DNA from: JABDIP01 sp965227455
GTDB taxonomy: Bacteria > Pseudomonadota > Alphaproteobacteria > DSM-16000 > Inquilinaceae
NCBI GenBank assembly: GCA_965227455.1
Contig: OZ245752.1
Span: 4,898,001 to 4,962,000, forward strand
Reading direction: 5' to 3'
DNA length: 64,000 nucleotides
Part shown: piece after piece, positions 1-8,377 of the stretch
Layout: the number at the start of each line of letters is the position of its first letter
Numbering within the stretch: position 1 is the stretch's first letter
Notes under the pieces: generated by a model
Told to the model about the DNA's origin: nothing
Seen by the model: only the letters and a program-made list of their open reading frames with translations
Databases searched by the model: none
Translations under genes and position numbers: made by a program

Positions 1-1110
1 ATCGTGGTCGGCGTATGGTGGCCGCACGCCGAAGACTTCGCGCCCACGCCGGAAATGGCGGCGGTCGAGGCGCTGCCGCCCATGGCCGACCGCGCCCTTG
101 AAGCGCAATCCGGACCGCCTGAGGCATTGTCCTCCGGACTTGACCGGCTGGCCTCGCCGGCGTTCCAGGCCGATAGCGTGGAGGGCGACGCGGACGCGGC
201 GAGTGCGTCGTCGGCTTTGCCCGAGCCCTCGGCGGCGCCGGCCGAGATCGCCGGTGCCGAGAGGCCGCGTCAATCGGTGCCGGAACTGCGGATCGAACGG
301 CTGGAGGCGTTGCCGGAGGCCGATGTTAGTTCAGGCGCTGCCGCTGGTGGCGCCCCGGTCGGGCGCGGCGACCCGGAGGCGCAGGACGCCCTGGAGGCGC
401 TGCTGTCCGCACCGCCGGGACCACGTGCCGGCTTGAGGGTGGAATCCGCGCCAGTGCCGGAAGTGGAGGCCTCCGTTGCTACGGAAACGGCGCCCTTGTC
501 CGCAGGTGAGGTTGCGCCACCACCGCCGAGGCGGCCGGAATGGCGCGCCCAAACAGATGCCGGGCTCGACGACGCACCGGATGTCGCGGAGGCCGAGGCC
601 CTGGCAGAGGTGCCGGAAGCGGAAAGTGCCGGGGCGGTTCCGACCATGCCGCAGGCGCTAATGGATGCGGCGGAACCCGCGTCCGAATTCAGATCCGGAG
701 CGGCCGAGCGCGGGCTTGCCGTCGTTCCTACTACGGACCCGTCCGCCCTGGCGGCCGGCTTTCCCCGGATCGTCGAATTGCTGCCGATCGATCCGCTGAT
801 CGCACCGTCCATGGGTGCGCTGACCTCGGTGGATGCGCGCCGTGAGCGCGGCCTGACGACGGACAGTGAGGTCCTGAGAGGACGCATCGCGGACATGCGC
901 GAGGTCGCCGCCGGCCGGCATATCGTAGCGCTGGCCACGGTCGAGGAGGCCGGGCAGACCTACGATACGGTAATCGTCCTGCGCGATGCGGCTGCCGAAA
1001 TTCCGACGCCCGAGGAGCCCGATATCCTCCTGATCTTGTTGTTTGGCGATCGGGCTGAAGTGTTCGAGCAGATTCGGCTGCCGCCGCGTCCGGACGGGAC
1101 ATCCGAATAG
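1..1110 (+). CDS. Membrane-anchored stalk protein, paralogue of 1743-3017 (5' end outside window)
   Basis: The frame is open from base 1, so the start lies upstream and 369 residues are visible. The first residues (IVVGVWWP) read as the end of a membrane helix. About 280 residues rich in Ala, Pro and Glu follow, then a compact C-terminal domain (about residues 295-363) with GRI, AAGR, YD-VI and RLPPR. The protein at 1743-3017 has the same layout, including a helix ending in VWP and the same C-terminal motifs, so I infer they are paralogues. The linker suggests an extended periplasmic stalk. I do not recognise the family. A sigma-factor-like gene lies just downstream. Confidence 0.7.
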   Translation: MVVGVWWPHAEDFAPTPEMAAVEALPPMADRALEAQSGPPEALSSGLDRLASPAFQADSVEGDADAASASSALPEPSAAPAEIAGAERPRQSVPELRIERLEALPEADVSSGAAAGGAPVGRGDPEAQDALEALLSAPPGPRAGLRVESAPVPEVEASVATETAPLSAGEVAPPPPRRPEWRAQTDAGLDDAPDVAEAEALAEVPEAESAGAVPTMPQALMDAAEPASEFRSGAAERGLAVVPTTDPSALAAGFPRIVELLPIDPLIAPSMGALTSVDARRERGLTTDSEVLRGRIADMREVAAGRHIVALATVEEAGQTYDTVIVLRDAAAEIPTPEEPDILLILLFGDRAEVFEQIRLPPRPDGTSE

Positions 1111-1209
1111 CGCTGCCATGTCCTTGCCGCCGCTTTGCGACGGGCGAAACATCTTTGCCTTGATCCTGCCATCGCTTGGCCGTTCCTTGTTGCGCGACGA
1201 ATTCGAACG

Positions 1210-1746
1210 GTGAGTTACGATTCCGCGCCGATGAACGGTAATTCGGTTGATTGGACGGCCGAGGATTGGGACGACCTGATCCCGCGCCTCATCTTGTTTG
1301 CGGTCCTGCGCATGTCGCGGGCGGCGATCGATGACGACCGCCACGGCGTCGCCTTGGCGATCGCCGATGCCGAGGACATCGTCGACCGGGCGATCGCCGA
1401 GACCATCTCCGGGCAGCATGACTGGGACCCGAGCCGCGACACGCTGTACGAGCACCTTGCACGCGCGGTCGGCAGCGGAGTCCTGGCCAAGGCCGGAATG
1501 ATGGCCGCATCCGGGAATGCCGACGGGCCGGGCGAGGAATGGCGGTCCGAGCGTCGGCAATTGCTGGATCATCTCTACGACAAGAGCGACAAGTACGGCG
1601 AGCTGGCCTCGCTGATGCTGCTGGAGAACGTCCACAGCACCGCCGAACTCGCTGAGGCGCTGGAAGTGGTGCCGGTGGAAATCGGCAATATGCGCAAGCG
1701 CATGAAGGGCGAAGTCCGCGCCTATATCGAGAAGCACGGGTCATGA
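1210..1746 (+). CDS. Sigma-70-like small regulatory protein
   Basis: 178 residues from a GTG start; an in-frame ATG at 1231 is the alternative and neither has a strong ribosome site. Around residues 50-80 the segment DAEDIVDRAI followed by WDPSRDTLYEHL resembles region 2 of ECF-type sigma factors. The C-terminal TAELAEALEVVPVEIGNMRK resembles a region-4 helix-turn-helix. Between them is a short variable linker. The stop codon overlaps the next start (ATGA), so it is translationally coupled to the stalk membrane protein. By analogy with sigma/membrane-regulator pairs I infer a transcription role, but the match is by eye and it could be another DNA-binding protein. Confidence 0.5.
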   Translation: MSYDSAPMNGNSVDWTAEDWDDLIPRLILFAVLRMSRAAIDDDRHGVALAIADAEDIVDRAIAETISGQHDWDPSRDTLYEHLARAVGSGVLAKAGMMAASGNADGPGEEWRSERRQLLDHLYDKSDKYGELASLMLLENVHSTAELAEALEVVPVEIGNMRKRMKGEVRAYIEKHGS

Positions 1747-3017
1747 GCGCCAAGGCATCTCCGGCCCGGCAATTGCTGTTGAGCCTGCAGGACGAAGGGG
1801 CGGTCGCGGATCTGCCTCTGAAAGAGGTCCTTGCCGACCTGGCGGCGCTGGGAATCGATCCGGGCGCCTCGGTCGCGGTCATCAAGAAGCAGGCGAGCCG
1901 CCCCGCCGCCTTGCGCAGGCAGCCGGCGCCGCCTCCGCCACCCGAGCCCGAACCGGAGCCGCTGCGCGCCATCGAGCCCGAACGCGCGCCCGAGCCGGAA
2001 CCGATGCTCCGGCCGGTGCCGCAAGCGCCGCCGCAGCCTGCCGCCCGGCCGGTTCCCCAGCCGAGCGCGGAACCGATCCCGGGGCCCGCGACGCCGACCC
2101 GGCCGAAGCCGGAGGTCCACTATCGGGCAGCGCAGCCGGCCGCGGATCTGATGGCCGATATGCGCATTCGGGCCGATGGCGCGGAGGCGATCGAGGAGGG
2201 CAACAAGCCGCGCAAGGGGCGCTCCGGCCTCGCCTTTGTGGGCACGTTGGTGGCACTGGCGGTGATCGCCGCGGTCACCGTCCAGGTCTGGCCCGAGGTC
2301 CGGGATCTCGACCTGGCATCGGTGCTGGCCCGCGTCGAGCCGCCGCCGCCGGCCCAGGAGGCCGAACCGGCACCGGCCGAGCCGGTGGCGGATTCCGAAG
2401 TCACGATCTCACGCGTCGAACCGGTTCCGCCGCCCACACCGGCGCCTGCACCCGAGCCGGAACCGCCACCGGCCCCGACTCCGGCGCCCGCGCCGGCACC
2501 AGCGCCTGCACCGGCGCCGCGCGAGGTCACGCCGGCCCCGGCGACACAGGCACCGGCTGCCCAGCCGCAACAGCCCGCCAGCGCCGATTCCAGCGCGCCG
2601 CTGAACATCGTGCCCAAGGTGGAAGCGCCGCCGGTGCAGCAGGAGGCCCGCCTGCCCGAGAATGTGGAGCGGCCGTTCACCGCGCCGCCCTCGATCACCG
2701 CGGTGCTGCCGGTGGAGCGCGCATTGCTGGCCGAGGCCGGGACCGGGATCCTGTCCAGCGGATCGCGCAGCGGCGGGCGCAGCAGCGACGAATCCCGCCT
2801 GGCGGGGCGCATCGAGGAAGCCGAGCGCATCGCCGCCGGCCGCCAGATCGCCGCCCTGGTGGCGATCCAGAGCGGCGAAGGCGACTACGATGCGGTGATC
2901 CTCAAGCGTCCGCGGGTCGATGAGACGCGGACCATCGCCGATGCCGACCCGGCCCTGATCCCGATCCTGGGCGACACCGCCCATCTGTTCGACCTGGTCC
3001 GGCTGGCGCCGCGCTAG
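1743..3017 (+). CDS. Single-pass membrane protein with Pro-rich stalk and conserved C-terminal domain
   Basis: 424 residues. Residues 1-60 form a small Leu-rich cytoplasmic segment, 61-130 are Pro/Glu-rich, and a membrane helix spans about 162-182, preceded by the basic KPRKGR, so the C-terminus should be periplasmic. A second Pro/Ala-rich stretch with repeated APAPAP follows. The C-terminal domain (about 352-424) shares GRI, AAGRxIxAL, YDxVI, GDxAxxF and RLxPR with the protein ending at 1110. It overlaps the sigma-like gene by four bases. The topology resembles a type II membrane regulator or an envelope-spanning protein of the TonB/RodZ shape, but the C-terminal domain is not one I recognise. 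Confidence 0.65.
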   Translation: MSAKASPARQLLLSLQDEGAVADLPLKEVLADLAALGIDPGASVAVIKKQASRPAALRRQPAPPPPPEPEPEPLRAIEPERAPEPEPMLRPVPQAPPQPAARPVPQPSAEPIPGPATPTRPKPEVHYRAAQPAADLMADMRIRADGAEAIEEGNKPRKGRSGLAFVGTLVALAVIAAVTVQVWPEVRDLDLASVLARVEPPPPAQEAEPAPAEPVADSEVTISRVEPVPPPTPAPAPEPEPPPAPTPAPAPAPAPAPAPREVTPAPATQAPAAQPQQPASADSSAPLNIVPKVEAPPVQQEARLPENVERPFTAPPSITAVLPVERALLAEAGTGILSSGSRSGGRSSDESRLAGRIEEAERIAAGRQIAALVAIQSGEGDYDAVILKRPRVDETRTIADADPALIPILGDTAHLFDLVRLAPR

Positions 3018-3166
3018 CGCCGACCGGGCACTCCATGCGCTGATCGTCTCGTTGGACATCGCTTTGTCGCACCAGTCGACTGCTGGCGGACACAAGTCAC
3101 CCCTGCGAGTAATGCTTCGACGCCGTTACAATGTGGTCTTAAGCTTCAGCTCCTATCTCTAAAGTT

Positions 3167-3994
3167 GTGGAGCGGGAGATGAGTGGGGACGGCGAGAGAC
3201 GGCGTGGCTGGTTGGAAACCTTCGAGATTTCGTCGAAGGCGATCTCGATTGTCATTACACCGATCATCGTCGGTCTGATCGGCAGCTGGTACACGGCATC
3301 GATCAAGGAGCGAGAGCGCGAGGTCGAGATCATGAAGCTGCTGCCGCAGCTTCTGAGCCAGGACCTGCCGGGCGTTCGATTATGGGCGATTGAGGTGATC
3401 GGCACCTATTCCGGCGTTCCGGTCCCTGACGATGCAAAGGAGGAGGTGGTTCGTCAGCCGCTCTCTCTCCTGTTCTCGGGGATCGACGAACCGAAATCCC
3501 GCCTGACGCGAGAGGAGACCACGGCGATCCTGGAAGCGGCAACCGAGGCCGGAACAATCGCATGGGTCACGATCGCGCTCGCCGAACTCGGTGTGACCGA
3601 GATTCCTGGCGGAGACTACAACAACCCTCGGATCCTGGACTATCATCGGAGCACATCACTGCAGGCGAGGGATGACGAAACACCCTGGAACTCTTCCTTC
3701 GTCAACTGGGTCATGGCGCAGGCCGGCTACGAGCCTTTGAATTCCGCTGCGGCTCGCCGCTGGCTGGAATGGGGCGAATCGACGCCCGATCCGGTACCTG
3801 GCGCCATCGCGGTGTTTTCCAGGCCGCCCCACCCGACGTCAGGCCATGTGGGTTTCTATCTGAGCGAAGACATAGCGGCCGGGACCGTGACCATCATTTC
3901 CGGAAACAGCGACAACTCCGTCCAGATCGATGCCTATCCCGTGGAACGGTTGATCGATTACCGGCTCCCTACCGGCCACCAGGCCGGCCGCTAG
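3167..3994 (+). CDS. Membrane-anchored NlpC/P60-like (TIGR02594-type) protein lacking catalytic Cys
   Basis: 275 residues from GTG 3167; ATG 3179 is an alternative. A membrane helix spans about 26-44, a charged and helical linker about 45-130, then a domain of the TIGR02594 type: EIPGGDYNNPRILDYH, ETPWNSSFVNWVMAQAG, AARRWLEWG, PGAIAVFSRP, SGHVGFYL and a GN-DNSV strand. In this family the second block normally reads PWCSAF, with Cys as the nucleophile. Here that codon is aac (3689-3691), giving Asn175, while His227 is kept. The fold is probably intact but the protein is likely inactive as a peptidase/amidase, perhaps a peptidoglycan-binding pseudo-enzyme. It stands alone between intergenic gaps. 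Confidence 0.7.
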   Translation: MEREMSGDGERRRGWLETFEISSKAISIVITPIIVGLIGSWYTASIKEREREVEIMKLLPQLLSQDLPGVRLWAIEVIGTYSGVPVPDDAKEEVVRQPLSLLFSGIDEPKSRLTREETTAILEAATEAGTIAWVTIALAELGVTEIPGGDYNNPRILDYHRSTSLQARDDETPWNSSFVNWVMAQAGYEPLNSAAARRWLEWGESTPDPVPGAIAVFSRPPHPTSGHVGFYLSEDIAAGTVTIISGNSDNSVQIDAYPVERLIDYRLPTGHQAGR

Positions 3995-4102
3995 CATTTC
4001 GGCGAACGCGCCGGACAGGACAGGCCTTCGGGCCGGCTGAAAGTCCGGGAAACGATGGCCAGCCATGGGACCTCGCTCCGCCGCACCCGACATCCAGCGC
4101 AT

Positions 4103-4126
4103 CGGGGGCGCGATGACGCGCCCCCG
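4103..4126 (-). terminator. GC-rich hairpin downstream of the SDR gene
   Basis: A perfect 10-bp inverted repeat (cgggggcgcg / cgcgcccccg) with a 4-base loop lies 8 bases beyond the SDR stop codon. There is no T-run, so it may slow or end transcription only partly. Confidence 0.45.
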
Positions 4127-4134
4127 GCGGTTGC

Positions 4135-4902
4135 TCACACATTCATCCAGCCGCCATCGATCACCAGATCGGCGGCCGTCATGTAGCTCGACTCGTCACT
4201 GCCCAGGAACACGGCGGCGTTGGCCATGTCGAGCGGGGTGCCCTCGCGGCCCAGCGGCGCCTGGCCGACCACGGTCTGGATGAAGCCCTCGAAGGCGTCC
4301 TGCGGGACGTTGAGCTTCTGCGAGAAATGGGTGCGCACGATGCCCGGGCTCAGCGTGTTGACCCGGATGCCGCGCGGGCCAAGCTCCGCCGCCAGGGTAC
4401 GGGCGAAGGAGCGGACGGCGGCCTTGCTGGCGAAGTAGAGGGAGCCCATGGCCATCCCCTTCTCGTTCACCGCCGAGGCGGTGAGGACGACGCTGCCGCC
4501 GTCGGGGATCAGGGGCAGCAGCTTCTGCACCGTGAAGAAGACACCCTTCACATTGATGTCGAACTGGTTGTCATAGGCGGCCTCGTCGACCTGGTCGATC
4601 GGCGCGAAGACGCCGAGCCCGGCATTGGCGAACAGGATGTCGACCCGGCCGAGCCGCGCTTCGGCGTCGGCGGCCAGGGCATCCAGGTTGGAAAGCCTGC
4701 CCACATCGGCCACCAGGCCGAGGGCGCCATTGCCCAGTTCGTTGACTGCATGGTCAACACGGTCCTGGCTGCGGCCGGTGATCAGCACCCGGGCCCCCTC
4801 GGCCAGGTACCGGCGCGCCGTCTCGAAGCCGATGCCAGTCGTTCCGCCGGTAATGACGGCTGTCTTGCCACTCAGGCGGTCCTGTCTGAGCGATTCGGTC
4901 AT
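4135..4902 (-). CDS. Short-chain dehydrogenase/reductase (SDR family)
   Basis: 255 residues of the classical SDR family, an NAD(P)-dependent oxidoreductase on a Rossmann fold. Visible are the cofactor motif TGGTTGIG (about 18-25), ANAG (92-95), Ser143, the catalytic YxxxK (Tyr156, Lys160) and a C-terminal IDGGW. The ATG at 4902 is chosen because AGGAGG lies just upstream, although the frame stays open much further. It is divergent from a TetR-type regulator across about 150 bp with an inverted repeat, so it is probably the regulator's target. The substrate cannot be told. The order regulator/oxidoreductase suggests detoxification of a small carbonyl or similar effector. Confidence 0.88.
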   Translation of the reverse strand: MTESLRQDRLSGKTAVITGGTTGIGFETARRYLAEGARVLITGRSQDRVDHAVNELGNGALGLVADVGRLSNLDALAADAEARLGRVDILFANAGLGVFAPIDQVDEAAYDNQFDINVKGVFFTVQKLLPLIPDGGSVVLTASAVNEKGMAMGSLYFASKAAVRSFARTLAAELGPRGIRVNTLSPGIVRTHFSQKLNVPQDAFEGFIQTVVGQAPLGREGTPLDMANAAVFLGSDESSYMTAADLVIDGGWMNV

Positions 4903-4945
4903 GGAAAGATCCTCCTGTCGGTTGGCCTGGGCACCATGCCAAGCC

Positions 4946-4991
4946 TCATGCTTGAACAACTGGTCATTCATGACTGGCTGGTCAAGCATGA
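4946..4991. promoter_or_regulatory. Operator-like inverted repeat between SDR and TetR genes
   Basis: A perfect 10-bp inverted repeat, tcatgcttga ... tcaagcatga, with 26 bases between the arms, sits in the divergent promoter region. TetR proteins usually bind dyads beside their own gene, so this is the likely binding site; that is inference. Confidence 0.5.
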
Positions 4992-5049
4992 AACTCTGTG
5001 TTATGAGACGGGAAACAATGGCCGGGGCCGATTCGGCCGGAGGCGGATC

Positions 5050-5628
5050 ATGGTGGCCGTCAGGCAGTTCGACGAGGATGTGGCCCTGGGCCAGATCATG
5101 GAGGCGTTCTGGCGCGAGGGGTTCCAGGCGACCTCCATCGACGATCTGGTGGCGGCGACCGGCTTGAAGCGCGGCAGCCTCTACGCCGCCTTCGGCGACA
5201 AGGAGGCGATGTTCCTGGCCGCCTATCGCCGGTATCTGGCGGCGCATGAGGAGCCGCTGCTGGCCCTGCTCGAGGCGCCGGATATCCGAGAGGCGCTGGC
5301 GGCCGTTTTCGACCGCGTGCTCGAAGAACTGGATGAGCCGGGCCATCCGCCGGGATGCCTGATCGCCAACAGCTTCGCCGAGGTCGCCGGGCGCGGCGAC
5401 GCCATCGAGCAGATCGTCCGCCGATCGTTCGTGCGCGCCGAGACCGCCTATTACAAACGCTTCCTGCAGGCGCTGGGCGAGGGGCAGTTGCCGCCAGGAT
5501 CGGATCCGCTGGCCCTGGCCCGCTTCTTCGCCGTCACCCAGCGCACCCTGGCCCTGACCCACCGCCTCACCGGCGACCGCCAGACGGTCGAGGACATCGC
5601 CAGGGTGGCGTTGCAGCGGCTCTCATAG
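5050..5628 (+). CDS. TetR/AcrR-family transcriptional regulator
   Basis: 192 residues. The N-terminal helix-turn-helix (about 8-54) has the family pattern: FDEDVALGQIMEAFWREGF, then TSIDDLVAATGLKRGSLYAAFGDK cut here into its parts TSIDDL and GSLYAAFGDK. The helical C-terminal half is the ligand and dimer domain. ATG 5050 is preceded by a GGAGG-like site. It is divergent from the SDR gene and probably represses it and itself through the repeat at 4946-4991. The ligand is unknown. Confidence 0.88.
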   Translation: MVAVRQFDEDVALGQIMEAFWREGFQATSIDDLVAATGLKRGSLYAAFGDKEAMFLAAYRRYLAAHEEPLLALLEAPDIREALAAVFDRVLEELDEPGHPPGCLIANSFAEVAGRGDAIEQIVRRSFVRAETAYYKRFLQALGEGQLPPGSDPLALARFFAVTQRTLALTHRLTGDRQTVEDIARVALQRLS

Positions 5629-5716
5629 CCGGGCGGACCTTCGCGCGCCGGAATGAGCCCGGAGGGACATCGGATTCGGATCCGTAAGGGCGACGGCGCC
5701 CTATGCCGATGGCGCG

Positions 5717-6838
5717 TCAGGCCCACCGGCCGTAGGTCATGGCCTTGCGGACCCGGCCGATTGCGAGGTCGGTTGCGGCCCGGCGTGGCGGCACGTGCCG
5801 CGCGGCGGCTTCCTCCAGCACGGCCGAAGTGTTGTGGCGGATCTTTTCCTCGATTGTCTGCAGGGCCGTGGCCTGGGTCCCGCCTGCATATTCCACGGCG
5901 CCGCAGATCACCCCGCCGGCGTTGGCGATGAAGTCGGGGATCACCAGAATGCCGCGCTCATGCAGAGCGACTTCCGCTTCGGATGTCACCGGGATATTGG
6001 CGCCCTGTGCAACCAGCTTCGTGCTCAGGCGTCCCACATTGTCCGAGTGCAGGACGTCCGGCCGTGCCGCCGGAATCCAGATATCGCAATCGATGTCGAT
6101 AATCGCGTCGCCGGCCAGCTTGTCACCCCCATCACAGTCGAGGACGCTTCCTCCACCATCCTTAGTCTCGATCAATCGGTCGATATCGATGCCCCCGGGA
6201 TCGTGCAGCGTGCCCCTTGAATCGGCCGCGGCGACCAAGGTGGCGCCGCTCTTTGCCAGGAATCGGGCCGCGTGCTTGCCCACCGAGCCGAACCCTTGGA
6301 TCGCGACACGGGCGCCCTTGAGGTCGAGGCCGCAATGCGCCGCGGCGACATTGACGGCGACACTGAGTCCGAAGCCGGTCGCGCCGATCTCATCGAGGGG
6401 AATGCCGCCGATTTCGCGTGGCAGGCCGACGGCGCGGCCGATCTCGTCCCGGATCCAGGCCATGCAGCGCTCGTCGGTGCCCATGTCCGGCCCGGCGATG
6501 TACCCGGACAGGTCGCGAATGGCACAGGCAAAGGCGCGGATCAGCCGTTGCTTCTCGTCGGACGGCATCCGGTGATCGGCGACGAGCACCGACTTGCCGC
6601 CGCCATGGGGCAGGCCCGCCGCGGCGTTCTTCAAGGTCATGGCGCGGGCCAGGCGGAAGCATTCCTCCAGGCTGGCATCCTCTGCCATCCGAACGCCCCC
6701 GATCGAGGGGCCGGCGGCGATGTTGTCCACGGCGACAATGGCCTTCAGCCCTGCCGACGGCTCGTGAAGATGGACGATCTGGAGCGGGCCCAGATCATCG
6801 GCAAAGCGGAACACGTCGTCAGTGCCGCCGGTCTGCAT
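5717..6838 (-). CDS. Glu/Leu/Phe/Val-type amino acid dehydrogenase
   Basis: 373 residues, close to the size of leucine dehydrogenases. The N-terminal domain has PHGGGKSVL with the catalytic Lys (about 82) and GPDMGTDE. The C-terminal NAD domain has IQGFGSVGKHAA, and IPDFIANAGGV follows near the end. The enzyme would deaminate an L-amino acid to its 2-oxo acid with NAD(P)+. ATG 6838 has GGAG ten bases upstream; the frame extends to GTG 6847. Which amino acid it prefers cannot be read from the sequence. It is convergent with the TetR gene and divergent from argD. Confidence 0.85.
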   Translation of the reverse strand: MQTGGTDDVFRFADDLGPLQIVHLHEPSAGLKAIVAVDNIAAGPSIGGVRMAEDASLEECFRLARAMTLKNAAAGLPHGGGKSVLVADHRMPSDEKQRLIRAFACAIRDLSGYIAGPDMGTDERCMAWIRDEIGRAVGLPREIGGIPLDEIGATGFGLSVAVNVAAAHCGLDLKGARVAIQGFGSVGKHAARFLAKSGATLVAAADSRGTLHDPGGIDIDRLIETKDGGGSVLDCDGGDKLAGDAIIDIDCDIWIPAARPDVLHSDNVGRLSTKLVAQGANIPVTSEAEVALHERGILVIPDFIANAGGVICGAVEYAGGTQATALQTIEEKIRHNTSAVLEEAAARHVPPRRAATDLAIGRVRKAMTYGRWA

Positions 6839-7195
6839 CACTCTCACTCTCCAGTGTGGCGATCGGCCGTCCGCGGGCCAGGGTATGGCCTTTCCCGGCC
6901 ACGGGGCAACATTCCCGCACCCTGTGCATTCGGCGGGCTCTCGAGCGACCCGATCACGGGCAGAGGCCTGGCAATGACGGGTCGCATGCGGCCTCGACGG
7001 CCGGTCCCTTGCCGCTCACGTTGACAGCCGCGCCTCACCTTGTGTTTAGTGCCGGTCCAGAGGCGGCGCGCGTTTGGGCGCCGTTTTTGTATTGGGGCAA
7101 TCGAGAGGCTGATCGATCCCTGCCGGTGCGGTATGGAAGGGCGGTCGGGCTCCGACGGAACAGATGAAATCGGGTGGACCGGAAAGGCGGTCGTG

Positions 7196-8377
7196 ATGAT
7201 ACCAGCCGTAATGCCGACCTATGCGCGGGCCGATGTGGCGTTCGAGCGGGGCGAAGGGGCGTACCTCTTCGACACCGACGGGCGACGATATCTGGACTTC
7301 GCCAGCGGCATCGCGGTGACCTGCCTGGGTCACTCCCATCCGCATCTGGTGGCGGCGCTGCAAGAGCAGGCCGGCAAGCTGTGGCACACCTCCAACCTGT
7401 TCCACGTGCCGGAGCAGGAGCGGCTGGCCCAACGGCTGGTCGATGCCAGCTTCGCCGATACGGTGTTCTTCACCAATTCCGGCGTCGAGGCCTGGGAATG
7501 CGGCGTCAAGGTCTGCCGCAAATACATGAGCCATATCGGCCAGCCCAAGCGCTGGCGGGTGGTCACCGTGGGCGGCGCCTTCCATGGCCGCACCCTGTCG
7601 GCGATCGCCGCCGCGAAGACCGAGAAGCTGGTTTCCGGCTTCGGTCCCATGGTCGAAGGCTACGACCAGGTCGCCTTCGGCAATCTCAACGAGCTGCGCG
7701 TCGCGATCACCGACGAGACGGCGGCGATCTGCGTCGAGCCGGTGCAGGGCGAGGGCGGCATCCGCACCTCGACGCTGGACTATCTGCGTGCGCTCAGGGA
7801 GATCGCCGACGAATTCGGCATCCTGCTCTATTTCGACGAGATCCAGTGCGGCTACGGCCGGACCGGTAAGCTGTTCGCCCATGAATGGGCCGGGATCACC
7901 CCGGATGTGCAATGCGCCGCCAAGGGCATCGGCGGCGGCTTCCCATTCGGCGCCTGCATGGCCACCGAGAAGGCGGCCGCCGGCATGACCGCCGGCACCC
8001 ATGGCAGCACCTATGCCGGCAACCCGCTGGCCATGGCGGTGGGCAATGCGGTTCTTGACGTGATCCTGGAGCCGGGCTTCCTGGACGCGGTGGATCGCAA
8101 GGGCCGCATCCTGTGGGAGCGGCTGACCAAACTGGCGGCGGATTATCCGACGGTGATCGAGGAGGTGCGCGGCGCCGGGCTGATGCTGGGATTGAAGCTG
8201 GTGCCGCCGGTCGGTGATGTGGTGGGCGCGCTGCGCGATGCCGGCATGCTGGCGGTGCCGGCGGCCGACAACGTCATGCGGCTGCTGCCGCCGCTGATCG
8301 TCGAGGAGCCGGAAATCGACCAGGCGCTCGAGTGCCTGGTCCGGGTCTGCGGGCAGATGGCGGCCGCCGATGGCTGA
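7196..8377 (+). CDS. argD: Acetylornithine aminotransferase
   Basis: 393 residues, class-III PLP aminotransferase. It converts N-acetylglutamate semialdehyde to N-acetylornithine in arginine synthesis. Visible are SGIAVTCLGHSHP, the TNSGVEAWE phosphate site, GGAFHGRT, EPVQGEGGI, LLYFDEIQCGYGRTG and the PLP-binding Lys in CAAKGIGGGFPFGA. The ATG at 7196 is the natural start. Its stop overlaps the argF start by eight bases, and argD-argF-hslO is a usual alphaproteobacterial order. The final residues extend to QMAAADG with no sign of truncation. Confidence 0.93.
   Translation: MIPAVMPTYARADVAFERGEGAYLFDTDGRRYLDFASGIAVTCLGHSHPHLVAALQEQAGKLWHTSNLFHVPEQERLAQRLVDASFADTVFFTNSGVEAWECGVKVCRKYMSHIGQPKRWRVVTVGGAFHGRTLSAIAAAKTEKLVSGFGPMVEGYDQVAFGNLNELRVAITDETAAICVEPVQGEGGIRTSTLDYLRALREIADEFGILLYFDEIQCGYGRTGKLFAHEWAGITPDVQCAAKGIGGGFPFGACMATEKAAAGMTAGTHGSTYAGNPLAMAVGNAVLDVILEPGFLDAVDRKGRILWERLTKLAADYPTVIEEVRGAGLMLGLKLVPPVGDVVGALRDAGMLAVPAADNVMRLLPPLIVEEPEIDQALECLVRVCGQMAAADG

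Noticed and set aside
3167..3994. Prophage remnant, since TIGR02594-type domains occur in phages
   Set aside because: No phage structural, lysis or integrase gene lies nearby, and the protein has its own membrane anchor.
4135..5562. The SDR frame stays open far upstream, giving a 475-residue protein
   Set aside because: The extension runs through the divergent promoter region and antisense to the TetR gene, and the ATG at 4902 has a strong AGGAGG site and the normal family start.
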